NCBI GenBank assembly: GCA_033439295.1
Contig: JAVTLE010000005.1
Location: forward strand, 620,001 to 684,000
Direction: 5' to 3'
DNA: 64,000 bases
DNA from: Deuterostichococcus epilithicus
Lineage: Eukaryota > Chlorophyta > Trebouxiophyceae > Prasiolales > Stichococcaceae
The position numbers and the translations under genes are program-made. The notes beneath the pieces were generated by a model, which searched no databases, was not told where the DNA came from, and was given only the letters and a program-made list of their open reading frames with translations. Positions 10,951 to 24,100 of the stretch are shown here, piece after piece (positions within the stretch are counted from its first letter, which is position 1; the number at the start of each line of letters is the position of its first letter).

Positions 10951-11856
10951 GAGCTGCCGAGCCTGCATGGTCAAACAGTTGCTGTGCAGATCATGCAGGA
11001 TGCAAGGTCAGTGTAACCGTGCGATCGTGCGCGTTGCATGCGCATAACATCCAAAGCAGAGCGATGCCGCCGCTCAAGTGGCGCTGCCAAGGGGGCAACA
11101 TGCACAGCTCAGCCGTCAGCACATGTCTTCTAGATGGCATCTGTATGCGGACATACATTCGGGGGGCACGCCACAACCACAGCGTCCTGCGCACATGGAT
11201 CATTAGGCTGCACGACAAACATGGGCAGCAATTGCGCGCCCTGCTCACAAACTTGGGGCGATCCACACCACACCGCACAACCACCGCACAGCACACCTTA
11301 GTCCTCGGTGGGCGCATGGCATGTACAGCAACATATGGCAAAGCAGGAAAGCAACAGAGCATGACCGACTGCTGCCGCCTCCTGCATGCCAACAGCACCG
11401 ATGCCAACAGCACTGACCCGCCCCGACAGCTCAGAGCCTGCGGGCCACATCAGCAGCTGCAGCCACGGGCCTCATCAGCGATGCAGCAGCCACCCGCAAC
11501 GCCCTGCATGTGGTCAGTCTGCAGGCGCCAGCAGGCTGCCGGGTGACCCGGCTTGGTTGTTCGTCACGCTTCACACCGTCGACCGTCAAGCGCTCTCTGA
11601 GATCACAGGGTTTAGGGCAGAGCCTGCCCCATCTGCAGTGGTCAGCACAGGACGTGTTTTGGGGGACCAGCACCAGTCAAGGCGGTCAGCCAGCCAGTCA
11701 GTCAGTCAGTCAGTCAAACAGGCGGTTGCCAGATTCCCGTGTGCTCAGTGCCTGGCTGCTGTGCTCTGGCTTTGTTCTGGCAAGCTGTCCTGCGTGCTCA
11801 GCGAGCCAGCATGCGAGCATGCCTGCAGGATGACTGGGGCCGCCAGCAAGCGACTG
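10951..11856. other. No supported gene; short tandem repeat
   Basis: Only shadow frames are seen. A TTTAGGG word lies near 11610 and a CAGT tetranucleotide run at 11688-11716. Part may be 3' UTR of SF1, or may hold one more short SF1 exon if the last exon splices at GAG|gtgcga near 11930. Confidence 0.4.
11688..11716. repeat. CAGT/CAGC tetranucleotide microsatellite
   Basis: About seven tandem tetranucleotides (CAGC then CAGT) lie in the spacer downstream of SF1. Confidence 0.85.
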
Positions 11857-14800
11857 TCATCGCACAAAGTAACGGGTCGTCAGAGAGAGTGTCATCACAA
11901 GGGTGGGGAGGGGTGAGGGGGATCGCACCTCGGCCATGAAGCGCTCGTACTCGGACATGACGCGGCCGCCGTCGGGCTCGGCCTTAGGCTCCATCTTGGG
12001 CGGCTCCTCCGGTAGCGGTGGCTGCCATGCGGGCGCCTGCATGTAGTAATGCACACCAGTTGCACACAGTGCACAACACAGGACACTCAGGTCTGGTGGC
12101 GACGCCGTGACATGAAATGTTGTGTCCGAAGCCATCCAGTCGATACGAGGCCATGGCATATGCCACGCTGAATGCTTCCACACCAGGTGTGCCAACCGCC
12201 TCAGCCTCTGGCGCGCAATATGCACGGGCCATCCCGTGCAGAAGGGAAACGCAGTCACAGGAGCCCCGCGCCAGCCAATGAGCGCCCTGCAGCAGCCCGG
12301 ACCGCAGCGCACGCCCGGATATAGGGATGAAACAACAGCGCACCGCGGGCGGTGTGGGGGCCTCGGGGGGCGGCGCGGCGCCGGTGGGCGCGCCCGGGGG
12401 CGCGCCGTANGGCGCCTGCTGCTGGTACTGGCTCGCGTCGGGCTGCGGCGGCTGCGGGCCTGGCGGCGCGCCGTAGGGCGGCGGGTACGCGCCCTGGAGG
12501 CGGGACAGCATGCCCCAGCCACGGTGAGGCACTGCCGCCGGGGGTGTGGACGGATGCAGGCGAGCTTGCCCGCCACATGCACGACTCGCAGACATGTCGA
12601 GGGAGAGTGTGCTGGGACAGAGTCGTGCAAACAAGGATCAAGGGTTTGGGGTCGAACCCTAAATACCAAAGGGCTACGCAGGGGGGCGCACCATCGGCGG
12701 CGCGCCGTAGCCGTGCTGTGGGGGGTAGCCATAGGGCGGCGGCGCGCCATACGGCTGCAGCACACACAAAGCACATGCTGACACAGCAGCGGCCGAGGAG
12801 CTGTGCTGTCCAGTGTGAGGTCAAGCTGGAATTGAGTCACCCTTGCCGAGGTGAAAGCTGCGACGGAATGCTGGTGGCAATGACAACGCGGCCTGCCAGT
12901 GGCTGAGAAGGCTCACAAGCATCCGGCCCAACAGACCCAGCATTTGCAGCATACGCGCAGCCCATGCAGCTTCCAAAGACGCACGCGCTGAAAAGTGGAG
13001 TGTGCACCTGAGGCGGCGCATAGCCGTAGGGTGCGCCGTACGGCGGCGGCGCGCCATAGCCGGGGGGCGGAGCGCCATAGCCTGGCATGGGAGCACCATA
13101 GCCAGGGGGTGGACCTCCATAGCCCTACAGCCAGAGAAGGCAGGGGCTGTAACCAAACGGCAGCACGGCGCTCGACGACAGCGACGGCTTCGAGCGACTG
13201 TTTCAGACCTGTGATGCACGCTGGCTGTTTTTCCATGCTCAGCTCTGAAACCGTCCGCAACACCTTGAGCAGCTGCGACACGCTCCAATGCGACAGGGTC
13301 CCTGCAGTGCACGGGGTCATAACGCAAAGCTGGCGTCAGGGGAGCGACACGCACCGGCGGTGGGCGGGGCGCGCCGTAGGGCGCCCCCGGCGGCGGCGCG
13401 CCGGGAGGCGGCGCGCCATACTGCCCAGGCGGCGGCGGCCCGCCAGGTGGGCCGCCGGGCGGCTGGCTGCCGGGCGGGGGCCGCGGCGCGCCATAGGCAG
13501 GCCGCATCGTGGGCGGCCCGCCCGGGCCGCCGGGGCCGCCTGGTGGGCCGCCGAAGCCGCCGCCGCCGCCACCGCGCGGGTTGCCAGCGATGCGCACCGC
13601 GAGGGTCTTGTCCGCCATCTTGTACCCGTTGATGCCCCTGCGATGGGAATTCATCAGCCTCGACTTGCAAGCCCCCTTGCAACCTGTGAAGGATGTGTCA
13701 TGGCGCTGCAAGGAGCGCATCGCAGGCGCCTGGCGGCCCGAAGCAATGACCAGCGAGCTGCCAGCCGCGTCTCAGAGGCCCATGCCGGGAAGAGCATGCT
13801 GCGGGGACTGCTGGGGGCTGCTGGGGAATGGTGCGCACTTGATGGCGGCCGAGGCGGCCTCCACGGTGGCCATGGTGATGAAGCCGAAGCCGCGGCAGGG
13901 GCCCATGTTGCTGCCGATGGCGCGTGCGTCCAGCACCTGAGGACCCACGAAATGCTCAGCAGATGTTGCGCCGGCTGTAGAGTTGGCGGGTCCGTCATTG
14001 AGTTAATTGGAGGCCGGCAGCGCGACTGCAGAATAAGGGTGTGCACACAGGGTGTGCAGCTTGTGTCCTTGAAGGTCAAGCCGCGGGCAGCACGAGAGCT
14101 GTGTCGCTCAGGCACCCTTGGCCGCCGCATCGTGATCTGATCCTGATGATAGCTCACACAGATGTGACGACACTCGTGAGTTTGAAATCTGGGTGGATGA
14201 CTGAACGCACCTCGCCAAAGGGCGTGAACACGGAGCGCAGCAGCTCGTTGTTCATGGTGGACGGCAGGTTGGAGACGTAAAGCTTGGCCTCGTCTGGCAC
14301 GTCGGGCCGCGGGGCGCTCTTCGGCGGCGGCCCTGCAGCGGATGGCGGAATGCGGAAGTCATGTGAAACATTCGCTCGAACACATCGACATCTTCACAAA
14401 GGGTCTGCAAATGTGAAGCCTTGGCCTCATCCCGCGGCAGGGGCTTGTGGCGGCGGCCCTGCGCCTGACGAGCCGTGTGGCTTTGACATTGAACATGCAA
14501 GGATGCCTGCAAAACCTTAGACCTTGAATGAGGCTCATGAGGTGCACAAAGATCTGTCCTGCTGTGGGTCTTAGGCTGCCCGGGGGGAAAACTCTGTCAG
14601 GTCATCGTTGGGGAACCAACATACAGCAGACCTGCTGACAGCCTACCATGCCCTTGCCCTTACGTCGACACAACGCCGGAGGGACCTGCCCAGCAGCTCA
14701 CCTTGCGAGCGCAGGCGGGCGACAATCGCGCGGCCGTCGATCATCTTGCCGTGCATGCCGTCCGCCGCCGCCCTGGCCTGCTCCTCGCTCGCCATGTGCA

Positions 14801-17800
14801 CGAAGCCGTAGCCGCGGCTCTGCAGAGGCAGACATTCGCACATCCGTCGGCTGTTCGAAGTCCATCTAGGGAAGCTGCTCCAAGAGGCCAACGTGCCAAG
14901 ACCGCATAAGGGGACGGGCCACGACGAAGTGCCTCTGATCGCAGCAGCACAGCAGCATTGATGAAGCCACGCACACGACGTCGCTATGCTTCTGCAAGCA
15001 CGATGGCATGCAGGACCTTGCCATGCGCACTGAGTCCAGACCGAATAGGGTCCTCAACTTCACTGACGCGAGTTTCGGTTTTGTGCAACCGCACCTGCTG
15101 CGTGTTCATGTCCTTGAGCACGATGGCGTGCAGGACCTCGCCGTAGGCACTGAACTCGGACCTCACGCGGTCGTCGGTGACGCTCTCCGGCAGGCTGCCC
15201 ACGTACAGCTTGCAGCTGTCCGGCAGGTCGTCGCCGGGGCGCCCGCGCGGCCGCGCAAAGCCTGCACAGACGGGAGGAGTGCGAGCTTTTCAGAGCTCCG
15301 TACTTCGGAAGCATTAAAGGGATCGCATTGAACATAGTACAACATAACCCTGGTCGGCCCCAGATGAGGTTGCAGGCGCGCCGCAGTAGAAGGCAACTCC
15401 ACAGCTCCACATTGACTCGCAAGGCAGCACCGCAATGCACACAGACTGCAGCGCTGTGCAGCGCTCGCGCCGGACTGCAGGCCCAGCAGCGGGCCGCCGC
15501 ACCGAGGCCGTCGTGGCTGCGGCCGGAGTCGCCGCCGGGCGCCCNCGGCGGCGCACTGCCGCCGGGAGCGCCGCCGCCCAGCGATGCCAGGAACGACTTG
15601 TACTCGTCCTCCTGCCCAGCGGCGCCCGGCTCGGCGCCCTGCAACGCGGAAGACGGTATGGGATCGTGTTGTACCAGGGATCGTAGCACAACAAGTGTGA
15701 TGGTGGTTGGGAAGGACTGACACTTGCACTCTGGCGTCATGCCGCTGGGGTTTACGCCTGCAGCGCGGGAACTGCAAGCGGGGTGTTGGGCATGTGTGAG
15801 GAAGGTCTGGCGACCTGGACAGCCATTCTCGACACTTTGCGACCACAGGCTGCCAAGATTGTGTGGGCGCCTGGTGCAGCGCTGCCACCGAGGGCAGCCA
15901 CACGCCGGGAGCCGCCCTCAACACGTGGCAGTCGCCCTGGCACAAGGACGTTGCAGGTGGCGGCACCAACGAGCAGTCGCCCCCTTGAGCAGCAGCGATG
16001 CAGGTGCGCAGCACCGCTTCCAATCGAGATATATGGCACATGATTGTCGCCGGCCTGGACGACGCTGACGACCATCCGCGTGCTGCGGAGACAAGCCCTC
16101 ACCGAGCGGCGGGCGATGTCGCGGGCGTACAGGCTGTCCACCTGCGCCTGCACGTTCTCCGGCAGCTTGTACACCTCCTCCTTCTGGTTGGGGCACTCGA
16201 ACTGGCGGTGCCCCGTGCCCCCGCACAGGAAGCACGGCTGCTCCTCGAACTCCTGTTGTTTGGGGGGAGACAGGCTCAGGGTTTAGGGTTCAGGGTTCAG
16301 GGCAGGTCAGTGTGGTGCCGCTGGGCTCCACGGCCGAGATGCACGAGCCGCCGTGCGTGCCGGGTTGGAAACAGTATCAGGCGCATCTCCTGCAGAAGCG
16401 CCTTGTGCATTGAACGAGCATCTCCACGCGCCAGGGCAATCGCAGTGCGACTGCCGCTGAGCACATCCGGGGCCGATTCCTCACCTTGAGCGTGCCGTTG
16501 AGGGCGGCCAGCTCGCGCAGCTGCATGCGCTTGTGCTCGTTGCGGGCCTCGTCCTCCGGCTGCATCAAGTCCGTCAGCATGTCCGCCGCCGCATCCACCT
16601 GCGCATTGTGTGGCCCAACAAGTTGAGAATCGTCATCTTCCCCCATGCTGGCCCAACAGTCCTGGCAGCCCATATCTGCTGCTCCCTCAGTGCTACAACC
16701 GCTGCGCGATTGCAGCGAGGAGAGAAAATACACCCAACCACCAGCAGCATGCTCGCTGCTCCTGGCAAAGGTGCACGTCATCTTTGCACCGACTCCTTGT
16801 CAGCAACAGCTGAATGTGAGTGCATCCGTGCAGCATCAACCTCCAGGGAGCAAGGAATGCATCAGTGCAGCATCGTGTCTCCAGGGAGCAGGGCGGCCTC
16901 ACGTCCTCCTGCTTGTCGCCGGTGACGAGCACGTGCAGCTCCTCGTCTTCGCCATAGTCGTTGCGCGGGTCCCGCGCCGCGCCCTCCTTGACGGAGCCGC
17001 GCCCCCTGATCGCGATCTTCGTGTTGGTCTCCCTGCACATGACGTGCGCCAGGCGGTCTGATGCGATGCTTCAGCGACCGGGATTGCGGAGCGCGACCTG
17101 CTGCAACAGACTGCAGCTCCTGGAAAGGCATGCAACAAACGCTAAGCGCGGCGGGACCGCACTGGACCAGCTGCTTGGTAGGACTGGTCTTGTGCAGGCG
17201 ACTGGCGAGGGAGGACCATGGGCTTGGCGCCTGGCGTGCAGGCAGGGCGCACCGCTGCATGCGCTTCTGGGTGTTGCCGCGCGGGCCGATGATGAGGCCG
17301 ATGAAGTTGGTGCCCGGGTACTCCTTCTGCGGGATCCAGATCTTCTTCCACTTCTTGGCCGGCCTGCGACACAGGGAGAGGAGGTGGCTCACCAGGTCCT
17401 TCACGATGTGCAGCATTGTAAGAGGAGACGCCATGACGCACCAAGCGACCAGAAGACTCGACGGTGCGATTTTCGTGGAATTATGCTTGTTCGAGATGCA
17501 TTCTGTGGGCTCGGAAGAAGTCTCGGCCTCATTCAGAAGCCCTCCTCCTTGCGCCTTCACTCTGTCTCGACTCCACGAGATGCCAAGCGGGCACGAGCAT
17601 GTCCCTAACAGCAACCCCTCACCGGTAGTCGGAGGGGGGCCGGTAGGTGGGGTCCCGCTTGATCATCTCCTCCACCAGGTCCTGCCGCCGCGCCTGCATC
17701 TTCTCCTTCTCCCGCATCTCCCGCGTGTTCTGCCGGATGCCGTTCCTGATGCGCAGCGAGCGAGTCGCGTCAGTTCGGCGCTGGGATGCGCGTTGTGCTT

Positions 17801-20238
17801 GTGGCACCCTCGGGGCAGGCCACCTTCCGGGGCAGACAGTCGAGGCTGCTGCGCAGCCTCGGCAGCTCCGGGGTGAAGAGCACCACCATGCATGTGCACT
17901 GCGCTGCAGAGGCTCGGTCAGCGCGTGCGCTGCGCAGCAAAACAATGTAAACGCAATGCCAGCGTGCTGCAAGCGAAATGAGGCCCCACGGCGGCGGCTC
18001 ACCGGTCGTACACGGGCTCGGGCGAGGGGGAGCGCTCCCCCTCCGGCGGGATGTTGAGCTCCCCCGTCTGCAGTCGCTTGTTCAGGTCCGCCAGCTCCTC
18101 CTGGATGGCCGCCACCTCCGGGTCGGAGCTGCGGTCCGGCAGCCCCGTCATCGCGCTCGGAAGCCGCACCTGCGCGTGCAGCAGCGTGTTGAGTCTTTAA
18201 CATGTTAGAAGATGCATGTCCGAGCATCGAACTGGACAGGCGCAGCGTTTCAGGGTGGAGCTGGTGCTTGTGTTCCTGCTCCTGTTCCTGTTCCTGCTCG
18301 TGCTGCTGCGCTGCCTGTTGCTGCCGCGTGCGGCTGCCGCCGCTGGCCCTGTTGACCAGTTGACAGGGAAGATGCAGGGAAGATGCAGGGTGCCGCACGG
18401 CGGATGTTGCAGTCACACCTTTCACCAAAGGACAGAAGGGATAGGAGGATGCAGGCGGCAGGAGGAACCGATGTGGGGCATGCCCACTCACCACGATGTT
18501 GCCGGGCAGCACGATCTGCTCTGGCACGCCTCCAGGCGTCATCTTGACCAATGCTGTTGACGACTCCTCAGCGGTCTCCCACCTACGGCAGTTGCGTCAG
18601 TCACGACACGTTCCGAGCGCGGCTCGACTTCAGTGGCGGCAGTGATTTGAGACGACCGCACTCGGTTTTAGCCCCCTCCCTCTGGACGGCCAGCGGACAT
18701 ACGCTGTTGTCAAGGCAGAGATGCCACGAGGATGGACATGGTGTGCGCGAGATGACAGACTCTGCAGCCCTCGAAATGGTTTCCATGCCGGCGCCCTTTT
18801 CCCACCTGCTCTTGCGCTTCTTCTTGGGCGGCTCGCCGTCGGCGCCGGGCGTGCCGTTTGCCGCCGGCGCCGCCGCAGCATCCTCCTTCCCGGGAATGGG
18901 GCCCCAGCGTGCCGCGCCACGCTTCCGCTCCCGCACGACTGCGCAGCAGCAACGGTGTGGGTGGGGATCGTCTCAGAGCAGGGTGACCGTTGTTGTGAAT
19001 GTGGACCCTGATGACCCAGACATGCACCGCAAGAGGCGGAAATGGTGAGCCGCAGAAAAAAATGATGAGCCGTAGGCCATTGCCACGCAGACGATAACCA
19101 GCTCACCATAGCTGTGCATTTTGTGTCTTGCCGACAGCCATGGTGAGTTGTTATTCGTCCGCATGGCGACGGACCCAGGCACAGCACCTCAGCCGATAGC
19201 TGCATTATAGAGAGATACTTCTGTCCATTTTGCATCTGCAACTACAGCACAGACTGCCGAGGGGCACAGCAGTCAGCTCAGATGGCGGGCTGTCGGCCGC
19301 ACCGTGCGGCGTGACGATTGCGGGCGGAGGCGGCAGGGAGGCGGAAGGCGCCGGCGACCCCGCCGCAATGGGTGTCGCGTCTGCCGTAGTGTCCCATTTG
19401 GAGCGCCGCTTGCGCTTTGGCACGCCATCTGGCTGCGCTGCCTCCCCAGCCGCCGGCGCGGCCGCGCCTGNCNCCCCGGCCGCGGGCGCCGCCGGCGCCG
19501 CCGGTTTGGACAGCCCGGGGATGCCCTGGCCATCAGCCTGCGCCTGCGGCGGCACCGGGTCCGAGGGCGCGACGCCATTTGGCACGGCGTTCATGTCGCC
19601 GGCCACGGGCTGCATGTGCTGCCCTGCCTGGGGTGCCGCTGGCCTGGCCTCCCCCTGGTCGGCTGGCAGCGTCGTGGCGTCGCCGCCGGTCGCCGCCTGC
19701 GCCTGCTGGGCCATCGGGTCGCCGCCCGCCGCCTGCAGCAGGGCCTCCGCCGGCGCCGGCTGCGCCTCGTGCAGCACCGCCTGCGGTCGACAGGCATGCA
19801 GAGATTGCAGATGCATCAGCAACAGATGCAGGCAGCAGCTTTGCAGCAGTACATGTGATAGTGCCATCAGCAGGCGTCAAAACGCCAGTATGGCGCTTCA
19901 ACGTCTTGAAAGAGCTCGGGTCGCACCTGCGCTGCCTCAGCGGTGGCCTGCGTCACTTGCGTGGCCTCGGTGGGCACGGCGCCCGGAGGTGGAATGCCCT
20001 CCTCAGGCGCCGCCGCATCTGGCGCCGCCGGCTCCGCCGAGCTGTCCGGCGCCGCTGCTGCTGCTGCTGCATCGGCAGCCCCCACGGTGGCATCGGCGGC
20101 GGCAGCTTCACCGTCTGCGGGCGCGGCTGCATCGTCATCGTCCCCAAACGCCTCTGCCGCAGCAACTGCGGCGATGGCGGCAGCCGCCTCTGCGGCCTCG
20201 TCATCCTGAACCTGACCCCTCGTGCGCCTGGTGCGCAT
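11857..20238 (-). CDS. SF1: Splicing factor 1 / branch-point binding protein (plant type)
   Basis: Recognises the intron branch point and binds U2AF65 early in spliceosome assembly. About 17 exons join in phase from ATG at 20238. Order: an acidic Ala-rich N-terminus; two U2AF-ligand motifs ([11 protein letters not shown] near 19420, KKKRKSRWE near 18810 and 18575); helix-hairpin region with [17 protein letters not shown]2 with [16 protein letters not shown] and [24 protein letters not shown]; one CCHC knuckle ([14 protein letters not shown]); [15 protein letters not shown]1 ([12 protein letters not shown] / [10 protein letters not shown]); RRM2 ([12 protein letters not shown] / [10 protein letters not shown]); then Gly/Pro/Tyr repeats (GYGAPPP) and SEYERFMAE. 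Plant SF1 normally has one RRM. The stop at 11857 assumes read-through of a possible gtgcga donor after FMAE, so the last residues are uncertain. Introns contain copies of exon edges at both RRMs. Confidence 0.93.
14420..14458 (-). repeat. Intronic copy of the SF1 RRM2 exon start
   Basis: On the minus strand, a CAG acceptor and the following bases GGCCGCCGCC...GATGAGGCCAAG repeat the true exon start at 14332, shifted by 126 bp, with an internal gap. Splicing to the copy would hit a stop within about 11 codons. Confidence 0.75.
14997..15069 (-). repeat. Intronic copy of the SF1 RRM1 exon end
   Basis: It repeats the end of the true exon (15117-15182) at roughly 75% identity, shifted by 120 bp into the following intron. 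The true exon reads [19 protein letters not shown]; the copy reads [19 protein letters not shown]. The true donor edge is at 15095. Confidence 0.85.
16278..16302 (+). repeat. Interstitial telomere-like repeat
   Basis: One TTTAGGG and two TTCAGGG variants lie in tandem in an SF1 intron. Confidence 0.7.
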
Positions 20239-21141
20239 GGCTGCAGCCCTGGCTCACGCGCCTCCGAGGCAGTCCACGCTACTGCGCAACTCCTCGTCCA
20301 GTAGCACCTGTGCAGGAAGACGGAAGCGCCGGTATAGTGCGTATTGTGTAGAAGAAAATGCTTGGAAGGGATCGCAGCAGGTGGTCTGCCCGGCCCGCTC
20401 ATGTGAGCTCAAGTGAGCCTTAGCCGATTCGAGCATACGCGAGGCAAAGTAAGTGTAGAACGACTGACCATGTACAAAAGCGCAGGCACAGTAGATGCTT
20501 GCTTGCAAGAAGTGAGGGGTGGTGCATGTGAGGCCACACACCAGCACGTGGAGCAGGGGCGCACCGTTTTGCAAGCCTTCAAGGGTTGCTCTGCGGCTTG
20601 TGCTCCGCTGCCTTCGCGTTGCTAATGCTGATCGGCGCGATGTTGGTGCAGATGTTTGCACTATGGGCGCCGCCTCTGCGAGCTGCGCCTGCGTTCGCAC
20701 TCGCTGTTACCGCACGACCACGCCTTTTGCAAGCAATTGTACGCCCAGCCGAGGTATCTGGTCTGTTCGGGTCTGTTTCAAGGGGAATGCCACGAGGGGA
20801 GGAAGTACATTCACCTACATTCCCATGGTAGAAGGGGGACCCGAACACTGATGAAGTTATGATGGTCCTGGCTGAATCTGGCTTGGACTGGGCTTGGACT
20901 GTGAAACGCCAGTTTGCAGTGCATCGGCCGCGGCACGTATTGCTAGAATCAAAAGGGATTTCATATTCAATTGGATCAGTTCATAAAGGCTCCGTCCACG
21001 CTGCGCACCGTTCTAAGATACGGTGGCAGCACGAATGCAGTGTTTGTGAAGCTAAGTCAAGTCGTGGGGAGCTCGTTCGTGACGTTTCGTGAAGTTTTCA
21101 GTCCTTCAAAAACCTCGTTTGGGAGCGTCCAAGGCGAAATT
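20239..21141. promoter_or_regulatory. Divergent upstream region of SF1 and the ABCG gene
   Basis: About 900 bp lie between the two start codons, and both promoters are expected here. A short minus-strand stretch (about 20250-20310, VLLDEELRSSVDCLG) looks coding and ends in a possible GT donor. Its phase does not fit the SF1 start, so it may be 5' UTR exon or chance. Confidence 0.4.
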
Positions 21142-24100
21142 ATGTTGCCCAAAGCCGCAACGCTGCTGAAATTGCTACTGACTTATTTGCAGCTGCTGGC
21201 CATTGTCAGCAGCATGCCCGCGGACGCCTCGCGCACTGCCTGGATCAAGCGGATTGAGGTAACTCAAAGGAATGCAGAGCATGCTTAAGATGTGCTTGTG
21301 AAAATGCCAGCTCTGTCCCGCACGGTTTGTGTGCCGAATCGCTTGCTGGTGAGTATCCTGACTCATCAAACCTGCCTTCAAGCGCCTTTGCTGCCGTGCA
21401 CCGAAGGGCCTGCCGTGGCCAGCCGCCGCGCTCAAAGCAGCCCTTCCACATCACGCTGGCAGCGAGCCATCGGATGCATGGGCGCAAACGCTTCAGAGCA
21501 TATGGGACGCCGGCGGCAGCAGTGCGGCCTTCTGCCTTGGAGGCAGCAGGCACGATAAATCCATGACATCTGCCAATATGGTTCTGTTCCGATGACATCT
21601 GCATCGCAGACTCTCCTTCGAGCACTGCATGTGATGCGCCCGTCTGCCGCCCGCAACGCCACAGAACAACAAACCAGTGTAATATAACAAAGGCTCTTGC
21701 CACCGCCCCCGCAGACACAACTCGAAGCCCATGATCAGACTGCTGACCAGCAGCTTCCAGCTGGACACGCCCGATGCGGAGCGCGGCCGCGTGTGCGGCA
21801 ATGTCACCATCATCAAGTCACGGCTGTGCTCCCCGCCCGAGGTCGCCGAGTACCATAAGGTCAGTAGTGGTGTCGCCAGGCTTGCTAAAGTGTATTTTGC
21901 GATCTACATTGCAAAAAGCAATCTCGGATGGTCATGGATCCAGCTGCAGCTGGCAGAAAAGCCTTGTTGCCACAATGGCGTACAAAATTTGCATGACCAC
22001 TTCCTGTGCGAGAATTCATGCACTGTGAAAATCGAGACAGCCCAGGTGCATGTCAGCTTCTGTCTGCTTCGCGCAACTGACAGAGTTCCAACCAATACCT
22101 TAATGTTTCCACGTTCGTGTAGTACATTCTGCGGACGGAGAATCCAGAGAAAGTCCCCAACATTGCGGCGTGCCGCGCCGGTATCGCTTCGCTGGCCTGC
22201 GGCCCAGGCTTCTTCGATGCAGCCATGCCCTTGCCGACTGGCGACCCAGCTGGCGGCCTGATCCGGTATGAGTATGCTGGCAGCCGCCGCAGCGACGGCG
22301 CCGGTGCCAGCAACGACAGCGGCGGCGACGGCGGCGGCCGCGGCGGCGGCCGCGGCGGCGGCGATGATGCCAGAACCGCAGGCAAGCAGGACGACACCGA
22401 ACGGGAAGTCGGACACAACCGTGAGCTGCAGAAGCAGGACGGCCTGGTGCCCGGCTGGCAGCAAAAGGCAGCAGAAGAGCTGGCTCAGGATCCGCACCCC
22501 TGTTGCGAAGGCTACTTCTGCCCGTCGGCGCTGACATGCATGGTGCCGTGCCCGCTGGGCGCCTTCTGTCACCGGTAAGTCGTCAGTGACGGTCCGCTCC
22601 TCCACTGCAAGGCACCATGCTGAAGTTTCAGCTGGTGTTGCCGACTGGTGCCTGCACTGTGAGCATGTTTCACTTTTCTTTTAAATGCAGGACTGTTGCC
22701 GCAGTTTCGTATGCATCCTGTGGACGATATTACATGTGCCTGCAGGGCTGTGCCTGCTGCCCCGCCGCCGGCATTTGCGCACCCGGACTTCAGCCCTCAT
22801 GCCGATGACAAGTGCGCTTCTGCGCAGCGTTTGTCAGACCTGCACTCAGTTTTCCATGGCTGCATCAGACCGCATTAGCCACCCACATGGCGATAATATT
22901 TGGTGCCTCAAAACGAGCTTTCACCGCACTGTGGCTCATGTTCAACCACTTGGTGCCGTTGATTGAAATAGCCTCAATTGGTTCCAGCTCTGCTGAGGGA
23001 TGTTTGCAGCCACTAGTGCGCCCCATCTGCTGCTGAACAGGATGCAGAACCGGATCGCATGAGTCACCGCTTCATCACAATGCAGACCCGGCAGCCGTTG
23101 CCTTGAGCTGATGAGGTTCACGCCTCTTCGGAACGTGGCATTCGTCGGATTGCTGATGCGGCAGGTGGTGTGCGCCGTACGCTTACAAGGAGCGAGCGGG
23201 CCTCGGCTGCGGCGGCGCCGACAAGTGGACGGTGGAGCCCGCCGGCAGCGCCTTCCCAGCGACGCACTGGGCGGCGGGCAGTGGCTCCATTTACTGTGAC
23301 CCCGGCTTCTTCTGCCCCAATACCACCTCCAAGGCAGGGCTCTGAGTGGATACGTGCTGCAGGAGTCGCCTGAATCCGCAGTCTCCAGCTCCTCCTCTTG
23401 GGCCACTAGTGGGTGCAAGTCATTAGGAACTGTTGCAGGCCATTGCCTTTCTCCAGGCTGCTGAGGGACACAATGCATGCTGGCAATGCCTCAGGTTACG
23501 CTGCTGTGTGCAGACCTTATGTCCCAAAGGGCACTACTGCAAGCGCGGCGCCAGCAGGCCGGTGCGCTGCCCGCCGCTGATGCGCTGCCCGGCCGGCTCC
23601 GACGCCCCCTCAGGCAACTCCACCGGTGCGGATTGGCTCACTGCTAGTGTTCTTTTCAGCCCTCACTATCATGGAAGCACCATTGGCGGCGGTAGTGTGC
23701 AACTGCCGCATGTTGTGGAAACCAGTGGCCATTGGCGTCGGGAGGCACAGGAACACGGCTGCAGGGCAGCTGGGCTCAAAGGTCTTTTCTGATTGTTGTC
23801 GAGCAGGTGGCGGCGCGTCCGACGCCATCCTGTTTGCACTGCTGTGGGCGGCGTGGGCGGCGTGGCGCTGGGCCGCGGGAGTGCGCCAAAAGGCCGCATG
23901 CAGGCGGGCGGCGCGCTGGGTTGCGGTGCCCAGCGTGGGCGCCGCCACCTTTGTTGCCGCATTTTATCCTCCCCGCCGGTCCGAAGACAAGGTGCCTTAT
24001 TCCCGCACAGTGGTGCCAACCTCAACGTGGGGCAGGCGATGGCGGCTGCAGATGAGGAAATCTGCCACCTCCGACTCAGTGTCTGCACCTCGAAACCTGG

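Noticed and set aside
14290-15182. Mutually exclusive exons in SF1
   Set aside because: The copies are only partial, each lacks one splice side, and one leads to a stop. Fragmentary duplication explains them better.
19230-20351. A 373-codon plus-strand frame
   Set aside because: It is antisense to the Ala/Pro-rich N-terminal exons of SF1, which have matching phases and the U2AF-ligand motifs.
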